Below, piece after piece: positions 8,240-15,146 of a DNA stretch of 21,806 nucleotides. How positions within the stretch are numbered: the stretch's first letter is position 1; each line of letters starts with the position of its first letter. Source of the DNA: a virus; IMG/VR virus record IMGVR_UViG_3300005915_000135, positions 1 to 21,806 of that record. The stretch is one strand, 5' to 3'. The translations under genes and the position numbers were made by a program. The notes under the pieces are model-generated. The model saw only the letters and a program-made list of their open reading frames with translations. It ran no database searches and was not told the DNA's origin.

Positions 8240-8905
8240 ATGTTAAAAACAATCGATAGACTACTTCCATTTAGACAAGTTTCTGAGCAGGATACCGTGA
8301 ATCAGTTCTCTTTGGATGGAACTGGTGTGATGGGTATTTTTGTTTCAGTTTCAGCGGGAAATCTTGATTTCCAGCATTTTTGGGCCGACGAAAGTCCAGG
8401 CGCTGCCTATGATCGCACATACTCGTTTCGCTATGAAACGAAAACCAAAGTAAGAGCTTGCACAAGTGGCGATACAAGAGCTAACGTTCTTGGCCTTACC
8501 ATTTTCAATGTTGCTGAATACGATGAAAACGGTGAGAAATATCTCTACTACCCACAGAAGGCAAAGGAAAATTCCGTTGTCTTGTCAGGGCAGGCAGTTC
8601 CTATTGGAACTCGCGGTATCTACACCATTACTTCAAACGCTTATGATAACGACCCAACTGGCGGAGCGGGAACAAACCTCCCTCAAGTCGGTGACTTGGT
8701 CGTTCCCTCTAACACCAATGACGGTAAGGTTTACTTTGCCGCAGCATCTGAAATTGGCCCAGACAAATATTACGACTCATCTGTAACGGGATTTGTTGAC
8801 AATGTAACATCTAACCAAGCATATTTCAACGAACAGGTTCTTGGAAAATGCATCGGAACAGGATCAAAGTTTAGCGGTTACGCTATGATCGAGCTTTGGG
8901 ACTAA
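8240..8905 (+). CDS. Probable head decoration / capsid-associated protein
   Basis: A 221-residue protein, Gly/Asn/Tyr-rich and probably beta-rich, with no membrane segment or signal. The gene sits between scaffold and major capsid protein, where many tailed phages carry their head decoration or stabilisation protein. No diagnostic motif was recognised, so the call is positional. The start is well defined: AGGAG at 8225-8229, ten bases before ATG, in a short intergenic gap. A second AGGAG precedes the capsid gene 22 bases further on, so this gene, capsid and nested scaffold appear to form one transcription unit that ends at the hairpin near 10137. It is larger than lambda gpD-like proteins (about 110 residues), so another capsid-associated role is possible. 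Confidence 0.5.
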   Translation: MLKTIDRLLPFRQVSEQDTVNQFSLDGTGVMGIFVSVSAGNLDFQHFWADESPGAAYDRTYSFRYETKTKVRACTSGDTRANVLGLTIFNVAEYDENGEKYLYYPQKAKENSVVLSGQAVPIGTRGIYTITSNAYDNDPTGGAGTNLPQVGDLVVPSNTNDGKVYFAAASEIGPDKYYDSSVTGFVDNVTSNQAYFNEQVLGKCIGTGSKFSGYAMIELWD

Positions 8906-8927
8906 CTTACAGGAGAAACAATAGATA

Positions 8928-10106
8928 ATGAATATTACGATCAAAAGAACGAAGAAAAATGTTGATCTCTTGGCGAAGCTCGCTTCAAGCAATCGTCTTG
9001 TTGCAATGCAGGCCCACGAATCGTTGGCGCAGTTTATCGGTGAAGTTCTTCAGAAAGTCATCAATAACGCACCTACGCTCTCAAATCTTTTCACACCGTT
9101 GCCATTTCGCGAGAACGACAATCCGTCGATCCCTCTCGATTTATACCGCGACGTGCTAGAGGAAGATTATTTGAGGGTGTGGTCCCAAGTTGAACCAGGT
9201 GGCATGCCTTACAACTTGCCAACACCTCCACAAAGCGAATTGAAGTTCACGACCTATCCTTTGGATAGTGCATGGGCTTTCCACAAAAAGTTCGCTCGTG
9301 ATTCCCGCCTCGATGTTGTCGCTAAGACCTTCGAAAGAATCACTCAGGAGGTTATGCTTAAGCAAGAGCGCAACTCTGCCGCATTAATTTTGCGTGCAAC
9401 TGCCCAAGCTTTAAGCCCAATCAAGCAGAACACGCAGAATGTCCGTCAGGTTATTCGCACAAATACTGCAAACCAACTCGTGCTTGATGATTTTGTTCGT
9501 CTTTTCACGTTGCACAAAAGAATTCGTCCAGCTTGGAATGGCGGAACGCCAAACGTTCGCCAGTCTCGTGGCTTGACTGATATGTTGATTTCCCCAGAAA
9601 TCACAGAAGAATTCCGTCGCATGGCTTACAATCCTCTTAACACTCGCGCTGGACCTACTAGCGCCACGGGAACCCCTGCTGGTTCTACGGTCGGTATCCC
9701 TTTGACCGAGTCTCAAAGAGAGAGCATCTTCAATAATGCTGGTATTCCTGAATTTTACGGTGTAGCAATGCACGAAATTCAAGAACTCGGTATCGGCTAC
9801 AAGTATAATGACTTGTTCGATTACTGGGCAGGATCAATTGAATACCCTGATCACGGTGAGGCATACGACTCAACAACGACTAGCACGTTCACTGCTGCTT
9901 CAGAAGAAATTATGCTCGGCTTGGACCTTTCCGAAAACGGAAACTTTGTTCGTCCAGTTGTTATCGATAAGGACACCAACGCAGAATTTACCGTCGAGCC
10001 CGACGATCAATTCACGCGTCGTTCTGGTAAAATCGGTTTCTACGGTTCGCTCGAAGAAGGTCGTCTTATTTTGGATGACAAAGGCTTATCAGGTTTGATC
10101 GTCTGA
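8928..10106 (+). CDS. Major capsid protein
   Basis: A 392-residue protein, which I call the major capsid protein from position (after scaffold and decoration), size and composition typical of an HK97-fold shell protein. The N-terminal 40 residues are basic and helical and could include a cleaved segment. The rest has a long helix-like stretch (about 135-165, FERITQEVMLKQERNSAALILRA region), a Gly/Thr/Pro-rich loop (about 235-260), and a late segment IPEFYGVAMHEIQELGIGY that resembles the P-domain strand region of capsid proteins. Codon use looks optimised, and base composition is GC-richer than in the endonuclease gene that follows. An AGGAG at 8911-8915 lies 12 bases before the ATG, slightly long. 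A strong hairpin terminator follows within 31 bases, as expected for a heavily expressed gene. Which residues are removed by the protease cannot be told. Confidence 0.83.
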   Translation: MNITIKRTKKNVDLLAKLASSNRLVAMQAHESLAQFIGEVLQKVINNAPTLSNLFTPLPFRENDNPSIPLDLYRDVLEEDYLRVWSQVEPGGMPYNLPTPPQSELKFTTYPLDSAWAFHKKFARDSRLDVVAKTFERITQEVMLKQERNSAALILRATAQALSPIKQNTQNVRQVIRTNTANQLVLDDFVRLFTLHKRIRPAWNGGTPNVRQSRGLTDMLISPEITEEFRRMAYNPLNTRAGPTSATGTPAGSTVGIPLTESQRESIFNNAGIPEFYGVAMHEIQELGIGYKYNDLFDYWAGSIEYPDHGEAYDSTTTSTFTAASEEIMLGLDLSENGNFVRPVVIDKDTNAEFTVEPDDQFTRRSGKIGFYGSLEEGRLILDDKGLSGLIV

Positions 10107-10136
10107 TACCCTCACAACCAACAACTTACGAAAGCG

Positions 10137-10165
10137 CCTCAGTCTAACCCTGAGGCCCTTTCTTG
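10137..10165 (+). terminator. Rho-independent terminator after capsid gene
   Basis: GCCTCAG (10137-10143) pairs perfectly with CTGAGGC (10151-10157) across a seven-base loop, followed by CCTTTCTT. The T tract is interrupted but the stem is GC-rich. It separates the capsid unit from the endonuclease gene. Confidence 0.75.
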
Positions 10166-10198
10166 ACCTGACAACACAAGCAACTAAAAGCATTTATA

Positions 10199-11059
10199 AT
10201 GTATAGAAATTGGACAACAGAAGAAGACAATATTATAAGACTCAAAAAAAGAGAAAATGAAATCTGGTCAGACTTTGTTAAGCGAGAAATGTCATACCGT
10301 AGTGTAAACTCTGTAAGGCTGCATGCTATAAGATGCCTTAATATCCACAATCATAATGCGATTTATAGGAAATACCACTTTGATGAAAGCGTATTTTCCA
10401 AATTAACTTCTGAAAGCTGTTATTGGGCTGGATTTATCGCGGCAGATGGCTGTATTGTAGATGCGGGTGGTTGGAAAACGCTATCAATAGAGCTTAGCCA
10501 AGTAGACGTCGAACACTTAAGAAAGTTTAAGGAATTTGTAAATTTTTCTGGACCCATTCGCCTTTTCAAAAGAAGGGAGGGCTGGGAGCACTGTGGGATG
10601 AGAATAACAAAAACTGATAGCCGCTTGTTTTCCGACTTAAAAAACAATTTCTCTATTACCCCTAGAAAAACGCGAACGCTTCAACCGCCAAAAATAAATG
10701 ATGATTACCTTAAGTTTTGTTTTGTCGTAGGGTTTTTAGATGGGGACGGAACCGTATGCCTGAATCAAAGAAGAAAAACCCTTTCTATTAATATTGTTTG
10801 CGCAAGTCATGACTTTTTGTCTTGGCTTAAGTCAATTGTTGACCCTATTGTTCAGCCCTACAAATTAAGGAATGTAAAAAGGAACGTGGTAAGGCATGGA
10901 ACGGATTATTGGCAATATGGTATTTCAGGCGTCGGAGCTTGTGCCCTCTGTGAGAAAGTTCGATCTTCCAAGCTTCCAGTTTTACCTCGAAAATGGTATA
11001 GAAAAGAACTTGGCAACTTTATCAAAGATACCATTCCCAAAATTCAGATTCCCGTGTAA
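10199..11059 (+). CDS. LAGLIDADG homing endonuclease with N-terminal Myb/SANT-like domain
   Basis: A 286-residue site-specific DNA endonuclease of the LAGLIDADG family. Two motif copies are visible, YWAGFIAADG (75-84) and FVVGFLDGDG (175-184). They are 100 residues apart, as in single-chain pseudo-dimeric enzymes, and the acidic residues Asp83 and Asp183 are in place. The first 50 residues (NWTTEEDNIIRL ... RSVNSVRLHAIRCL) resemble a Myb/SANT DNA-binding helix bundle. No interrupted gene flanks it: the capsid gene and the next gene both look intact, so it is a free-standing mobile gene. It lies between the capsid terminator and the next promoter-like element, and its last codons include that element, the final TAA of GTGTAA being its stop. 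It has no clear Shine-Dalgarno, and its 5' part is visibly AT-richer than the capsid gene. Homing spreads such genes into related phages; the cleavage site is unknown. Confidence 0.9.
   Translation: MYRNWTTEEDNIIRLKKRENEIWSDFVKREMSYRSVNSVRLHAIRCLNIHNHNAIYRKYHFDESVFSKLTSESCYWAGFIAADGCIVDAGGWKTLSIELSQVDVEHLRKFKEFVNFSGPIRLFKRREGWEHCGMRITKTDSRLFSDLKNNFSITPRKTRTLQPPKINDDYLKFCFVVGFLDGDGTVCLNQRRKTLSINIVCASHDFLSWLKSIVDPIVQPYKLRNVKRNVVRHGTDYWQYGISGVGACALCEKVRSSKLPVLPRKWYRKELGNFIKDTIPKIQIPV
11034..11059 (+). promoter_or_regulatory. Bipartite promoter-like element, perfect copy, at 3' end of endonuclease gene
   Basis: TTCCCA at 11034-11039, 14 bases, GTGTAA at 11054-11059. It is encoded by the last codons of the endonuclease gene and its TAA is the stop codon. 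The next gene starts 31 bases downstream with a good AAGGA, so the element probably drives the connector genes. Confidence 0.6.
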
Positions 11060-11090
11060 GAGAGTTTGAAAACCAAATCAAAGGAATAAG

Positions 11091-11528
11091 ATGACAAAAC
11101 AATTAGAAACAGGTGAAAAGGTTGCCGCAAAGAGAACCGTGGCAAGAGAAAAAGTGGTTAAGAAAACTAACGTTGTAAGTGGAATGCTTCCCTCTCCAGA
11201 CCCAATGGCCGCTGTGGTAACGCTTGACGATATCCTCGGAACAAGATCTTCAGCCTCTCCATGGAAAGTAAAGAATTTGGAAGACCTCGAAACTCAAATG
11301 GCAGAAATGAACCTTGTAGACTTACAAAGACTTGCGACAAGAGTCGGGCTACTTCCCGTTTCTGATAGGCGCGTTTTAAAAGGTCGCCTTTCTCGCGAAT
11401 ACAGAGTTCAAGCAAGAAAAAATACGCAAATTGACATGAGCAATTGGGTAGACCCAGATGATTCGATTCAAAATGCGTCTGAAGAGCAGACGAAAAGAGT
11501 TCGAAGAATTCTTAGAGAGGGATCATAA
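11091..11528 (+). CDS. Small head-proximal protein with SAP-like segment
   Basis: A 145-residue basic protein of unknown role. The first 30 residues are Lys/Arg-rich and probably disordered, and residues 31-65 are Pro/Ser-rich. Residues about 73-104 (MNLVDLQRLATRV, then GL, then RRVLKGRLSREY) look like a helix-extended-helix, in the pattern of SAP or Rho N-terminal-type modules that bind nucleic acid; this resemblance is suggestive only. The gene follows a perfect promoter-like element and has AAGGA five bases before its ATG. It ends three bases before the next gene, so it is the first gene of the connector unit. A small DNA-contacting head-completion protein would fit the place. No catalytic motif is visible. 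Confidence 0.55.
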   Translation: MTKQLETGEKVAAKRTVAREKVVKKTNVVSGMLPSPDPMAAVVTLDDILGTRSSASPWKVKNLEDLETQMAEMNLVDLQRLATRVGLLPVSDRRVLKGRLSREYRVQARKNTQIDMSNWVDPDDSIQNASEEQTKRVRRILREGS

Positions 11529-11531
11529 GCC

Positions 11532-11996
11532 ATGTCTAGTATTGGCGATTTTGCTTCTGGCGTATGGGTAGACTTGGGTAGCCCTTCAAACGTCTCCATT
11601 GTTTCAATCAGTGGTTGGTCGGAGGTTAATATTGGCGGTCTAAACATCAAAATAGATACCTCCTTCTCCATTTCTGGCGATGACTTCTCTCCATCATTTG
11701 GAACGACGGAAAGTTCTATCTATGAACAGATGTATAAGATCCAGTATTTTGAGCAAAGAACGTATGAGGCAATCAATGGGATTTTTGACGAGAGCACAAT
11801 GGACTGGTCAAACTTGTCAGAGGGAGACAGCAAGATAACAAGAACCAATCGCGGTGAGCTTTTGAAACTATATCGAGGGATGCAAAGAGATGCTCAATTA
11901 GAGCTTGATAAATGCGTCGGGTATTACAAAAGTAACCTCTCAAATCCAATTCAAGTTGCGGGCGATGACGCTCCATCTTCTCCTGTCCTTAACTAA
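11532..11996 (+). CDS. Probable head-tail connector/adaptor protein
   Basis: A 154-residue protein with a short beta-rich N-terminal part (GDFASGVWVDLGSPSNVSI) and a helical C-terminal half (about 68-140; EQMYKIQYFEQRTYEAINGI and RGELLKLYRGMQRDAQLEL). Helical bundles of this size immediately after the capsid region are typical of head-tail adaptor proteins that bind the portal, so I give that role by position and shape; I did not recognise a defining motif. The start at 11532 is three bases after the previous stop. GAGGG at 11517-11521 gives a ten-base spacing. It is followed closely by 11998, and the whole run from 11091 to 13954 is tightly packed, consistent with one transcription unit. Confidence 0.5.
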   Translation: MSSIGDFASGVWVDLGSPSNVSIVSISGWSEVNIGGLNIKIDTSFSISGDDFSPSFGTTESSIYEQMYKIQYFEQRTYEAINGIFDESTMDWSNLSEGDSKITRTNRGELLKLYRGMQRDAQLELDKCVGYYKSNLSNPIQVAGDDAPSSPVLN

Positions 11997-11997
11997 A

Positions 11998-12450
11998 ATG
12001 GTAAGTTTAATCTCAGACGCCAACAAAGCGAGTATAGACGATGCCTTTAATTCCATCCACGACACGTTTAGACGGCCCATAAAAGCCTTTAAAGATGGAA
12101 AGAGGGTTATTGTATCATCTAACCCGAACTACAACCATATTTACGGAAATCGGCCAAAGACCAGCAACGTAAGATATGAGGAATCAGAGCGTTTGATTTA
12201 TGCCCGTATTTTCTATTTTGCAGGGGAGAAACCAAAGACTCCCCTTGACGCAACAAAAGGCGACGATCTAAAACTCAGCATAGATTCTGGCGAGGTTCGC
12301 TTGAAGATGTCTAATGAGGATTTCAATTGGTTGGGAAATGTGAACAGGATAGAATTTGACAGCAAAATATTTCAAGTCATCTCAGACGAGATCCCACATG
12401 GAATGTTCACCTCCAGTTATAAAATGTTGATATTGAGGAGCCTTGATTAA
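11998..12450 (+). CDS. Probable head closure / connector protein
   Basis: A 150-residue protein. The open frame extends upstream to an ATG at 11905, but that would overlap the previous gene by 92 bases. The ATG at 11998, one base after the TAA of the previous gene, is the better start and I use it. There is a helical N-terminus followed by beta-rich sequence (KRVIVSSNPNYNHIYG and repeated short strands to the end). The size and location after the adaptor candidate fit a head-closure/stopper protein. No Shine-Dalgarno is evident, so it probably relies on coupling to the upstream gene. It overlaps the next gene by one base (TAATG). The role is inferred from synteny, not from motif. Confidence 0.5.
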   Translation: MVSLISDANKASIDDAFNSIHDTFRRPIKAFKDGKRVIVSSNPNYNHIYGNRPKTSNVRYEESERLIYARIFYFAGEKPKTPLDATKGDDLKLSIDSGEVRLKMSNEDFNWLGNVNRIEFDSKIFQVISDEIPHGMFTSSYKMLILRSLD

Positions 12451-13097
12451 TGAAGGTCAATACCAAAGAGGTAAGGTTGCAATTTGCGAAACAGTTCTGG
12501 AATACAACCACTGGAAAGCACTTTGCCTTGGGTCAAGCTCGACAAAAATCCAACGTTGCAAAACGCTTTATGATTAGAGAGTTTCAAAATGATCCAGTTA
12601 CCAAAGAGTTACAAGGTGGCAAAACTGCGCCGCACGAATCTGGATTGATCAGCTATGGTGGCCCACGCGGCGAAAGGGAGAATGTAAATCTTTACACGTT
12701 TTTTGGCTTCCCATCTGGAGACCCAACCCGAAACTTGGACGCTCTTTTAAATAGACACATTCCTATTACTTCAGTTGGCCCTCCTATTAACTTGAGATAT
12801 ACGTTCAAAATGGGCGTTCCAACAGAGTTGGAAATCGAAGATGTCACTAAGCTCGCCCAATGGGGTGTTGGAAATGCATCGTGGGCAAAAATGCTGGAGG
12901 ATGGATCTTTAAATGAGAATGTTCGGCATTACGCCGTCCTGTTTGACCTTGATCCAAGACTTGCAAGAAAATACAGTAGGACTGGAGTTGCGCTGCAACT
13001 AAAGAATAAGGTGTTGCCGAACTCAATCGAAGCTTACCCATACATCAGCAAAATCTTAGACATGTTTAAAAATACAATTGGAAGGCTGTTTTCATAA
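12450..13097 (+). CDS. Probable neck / tail-completion protein
   Basis: A 215-residue basic protein. The N-terminus is charged and helical (MKVNTKEVRLQFAKQFWNTT) and the middle has FQNDPVTKELQGGKTA and Gly/Pro-rich sequence. The place in the unit, between the head-closure candidate and the proteins just before the tail tube, matches the neck or tail-completion position of siphophages (HK97 gp10-type). I did not find a decisive motif. The start is clear: GAGGAG at 12435-12440, nine bases before ATG, and a TAATG overlap with the previous stop. The same overlap type links it to 13097, so these genes are translated as a coupled series. Confidence 0.5.
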   Translation: MKVNTKEVRLQFAKQFWNTTTGKHFALGQARQKSNVAKRFMIREFQNDPVTKELQGGKTAPHESGLISYGGPRGERENVNLYTFFGFPSGDPTRNLDALLNRHIPITSVGPPINLRYTFKMGVPTELEIEDVTKLAQWGVGNASWAKMLEDGSLNENVRHYAVLFDLDPRLARKYSRTGVALQLKNKVLPNSIEAYPYISKILDMFKNTIGRLFS

Positions 13098-13954
13098 TGC
13101 AAGACCAATACGTAAACAAGGTCGTCTCTAGCTTCTATCTTTGGCTTGACCATACGATTTTGTCAGATGGAGAGGGTTACGAAAACGCTTCCTCGAACCT
13201 GTATTATAACGAAGATTCCCAGCTTGGTGGAAAAATCCCATATTCATCCCCCTTCAAACAGTGGGGAGCAGATTCCAGCGTTACAAGCATAAACATCCCA
13301 AGTGGCGTTTATGTGAGCGGGGAATTTATAGCAAGGGGTGTCTCTGGATTGGAAATCGATTACGACAATGGCCGCGTGTTATTCGACGAAAGCGTTGGAT
13401 CGGGCTTGTCAGATCTCAGTGGAGATTTTGCTTACAAGGATTTTAACGTCTATGTTGTCGAAGATTTTGAAGAAGAGATCTTGTTTGAAAAGCGATACAT
13501 AGAAAATAGCCGCTTTGATCAGGACATAGTTTCAGGCGTAGAGCCCTACTCCTATGCAATGCCCGCATGCTTTATCTCTTCCATCGAATTAGAGAATAAA
13601 CCTTGGGCTCTTGGTGGAACAGACGAATCTAAAACTAAAATCCGAGTCATTCTTGTAACAGACGATGGGTTTAATATGGATGCTTGTGTGTCCTTATTCA
13701 TGAATAAAGCTCATAAGCATATTAAAATTTTCGATGATATTGGAGTCACCCCATTTAACGAATACGGGGATCTCAAATCTTCTCTTAGTGGGGATTACAA
13801 CTATTTAAATACCATCGATGAGAACTCTGGGCATTTGGCTTATGTAGAGCGTGTCTTTGCTTCAAAAATTGGGGGAACGCAAGAAAAAAGAAATTCTAAC
13901 ATGTCGATGGCATATGCAGATTTTTATTTGAGCGACCCAAGGATTCCCAATTAA
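13097..13954 (+). CDS. Probable tail terminator / neck virion protein
   Basis: A 285-residue acidic protein. The N-terminal helix (VNKVVSSFYLWLDHTIL) is followed by a beta-rich region with IPSGVYVSGEFIARGVSGLE and DYDNGRVLFDES, a pattern I associate with large-phage virion proteins. The C-terminal part contains KIRVILVTDDGFNMDACVSL and ends FYLSDPRIPN. Location directly before the first tail tube gene is where a tail terminator sits in siphophages, so I suggest that role with modest confidence. The start has GAAGG at 13081-13085 and a TAATG overlap with the upstream stop. The last codons overlap a promoter-like element that continues into the intergenic region. Confidence 0.5.
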   Translation: MQDQYVNKVVSSFYLWLDHTILSDGEGYENASSNLYYNEDSQLGGKIPYSSPFKQWGADSSVTSINIPSGVYVSGEFIARGVSGLEIDYDNGRVLFDESVGSGLSDLSGDFAYKDFNVYVVEDFEEEILFEKRYIENSRFDQDIVSGVEPYSYAMPACFISSIELENKPWALGGTDESKTKIRVILVTDDGFNMDACVSLFMNKAHKHIKIFDDIGVTPFNEYGDLKSSLSGDYNYLNTIDENSGHLAYVERVFASKIGGTQEKRNSNMSMAYADFYLSDPRIPN

Positions 13955-13969
13955 ATGAAAAGAGTGTAA
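13944..13969 (+). promoter_or_regulatory. Bipartite promoter-like element, perfect copy, before first tail tube gene
   Basis: TTCCCA at 13944-13949, 14 bases, GTGTAA at 13964-13969. It spans the stop codon of the upstream gene and ends 35 bases before the ATG at 14005, leaving room for a leader with AAGGA at 13992-13996. Confidence 0.6.
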
Positions 13970-14004
13970 CCTAATTAGAATTCAATAGGATAAGGAAATA
14001 AATT

Positions 14005-15066
14005 ATGGCCGTCTTTTACCAATCAGAATCAGTGGCTTTAAAGCCAACTGGAGACACAAATAGTCAAACAACCCTACCAACTTTACAGTCCGTCGGCGTA
14101 AACTTTAGTGCCCAACGAAACAACGTGCAAAGACTTGGTAAGTTTTCGGTGATGCCATACCGATCAGCAAATCAATGGCCAACAGTAAACTTTCAAAGCG
14201 AATACATTCCAACTGGTTATGACGTAGAACAAGCGCTTGGTTTGATGGGAACTGGAGCAATGGAAACAGGAACTTCCGCTGGACCATCAAGCACCTCGAT
14301 TGTTGACGCCCTCACTATCTCAAGCCAGTATTCATGGAGCGATATTGATGTAGCCATAAGAGAAATGGTATTAGAAGGAACGGAAAGCGCTTTCTCTACT
14401 CTTTCTATTTCTGAAGGTGTTCTCACAAATTACAGCTTTCAAGCTTCTGTAGGGCAGGCTCCAAAGGTTTCTTTCTCTATGGAAGGATTAGACGCAGGGG
14501 TTTCAACTTCATCCTTCTCAGTAGACACCCCAAGTGACTTAAGTCCAACCTTGCGCCCGCAAGATATGCAGCTTTATTTGCCAACAGGATTATTTGGTAT
14601 TGCTGACAACGGGGTCCACGTTCAAAGCGTTAACATTGGTATTCCTCTCGGTCGCACGCCACTCATTAGACTTGGAGAGCAGAAGGCATTCTCTAGGGAG
14701 TTGCAGTCTCCCGTAATTGTGACCGCGCAGATTAGCGCAATAATGTCTGGTTTCAAGGCAACCTCTTCAACAACAGGCTCTGATGAAATGACCCAGCTTG
14801 TTGCGGGAAAATTTATTGATGATGACTTTGTCGTTAGGGTTTGGCAACCAGTCGAAACGGGAAGTTCAACAACTCAAATGATTAATTTTGTTTTGAGAAA
14901 ACCTTACTTAGAAAACATTGGCTGGTCAAACTCTGTAGGCGGGTATACGGCTGTAGACTTACAGTTTTCTATTCCATGCGCTCCTGTTGATGATGGGTTT
15001 GGTCAAACAGATGGAGAGAGTAATGTTATAATTAGTGGAAATCTTGATACTAGCATTGTAATTTAA
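14005..15066 (+). CDS. Tail tube-type protein 1 (internally duplicated)
   Basis: A 353-residue protein placed just before a paralog and upstream of the tail chaperone and tape measure genes, which is the tail tube position. It is Ser/Thr/Gly-rich and beta-rich, without cysteine clusters or membrane segments. Two halves repeat a module: residues 31-67 (VNFSAQRNNVQRLGKF with later PTVNFQSEYIP) and 207-245 (VQSVNIGIPLGRTPLIRLG with later PVIVTAQISA). Both have Arg-x4-RLG then a Pro-x-V strand. Anchors shared with 15147 include SNYTAEAAVG/TNYSFQASVG and ALQPGDV/TLRPQDM. A duplicated tube domain is known from T5 pb6, where trimers give pseudo-hexameric rings. AAGGA at 13992-13996 gives a good start. 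Which of the two adjacent genes is the main tube is unknown. Confidence 0.7.
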   Translation: MAVFYQSESVALKPTGDTNSQTTLPTLQSVGVNFSAQRNNVQRLGKFSVMPYRSANQWPTVNFQSEYIPTGYDVEQALGLMGTGAMETGTSAGPSSTSIVDALTISSQYSWSDIDVAIREMVLEGTESAFSTLSISEGVLTNYSFQASVGQAPKVSFSMEGLDAGVSTSSFSVDTPSDLSPTLRPQDMQLYLPTGLFGIADNGVHVQSVNIGIPLGRTPLIRLGEQKAFSRELQSPVIVTAQISAIMSGFKATSSTTGSDEMTQLVAGKFIDDDFVVRVWQPVETGSSTTQMINFVLRKPYLENIGWSNSVGGYTAVDLQFSIPCAPVDDGFGQTDGESNVIISGNLDTSIVI

Positions 15067-15077
15067 CTCGTTATCAA

Positions 15078-15103
15078 TTCCCATTTTACATAAAGCTGTG
15101 TAA
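15078..15103 (+). promoter_or_regulatory. Bipartite promoter-like element, perfect copy, before second tail tube gene
   Basis: TTCCCA at 15078-15083, 14 bases, GTGTAA at 15098-15103. It lies entirely in the 80-base gap between the two tube genes and shares TTCCCATTTTA with the copy at 5778, and it ends 43 bases before the ATG. Confidence 0.6.
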
Positions 15104-15146
15104 AAAGAAATAACTCAAACTTTGAATTTTAAAGAAATAGTAAATT

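Noticed and set aside
10196-10201. TATAAT at the endonuclease start, as a sigma70 -10 box
   Set aside because: It overlaps the start codon and no TTGACA-like box lies about 17 bases upstream; the nearest TTGACC is about 26 bases away.
10302-10307. GTGTAA within the endonuclease gene
   Set aside because: No TTCCCA-like hexamer at the right distance (the six bases are GCGAGA) and no gene start follows, so it is treated as chance.
11905-11997. Upstream extension of the gene called at 11998
   Set aside because: It would overlap the preceding gene by 92 bases; the ATG at 11998, one base after the previous stop, is far more likely.
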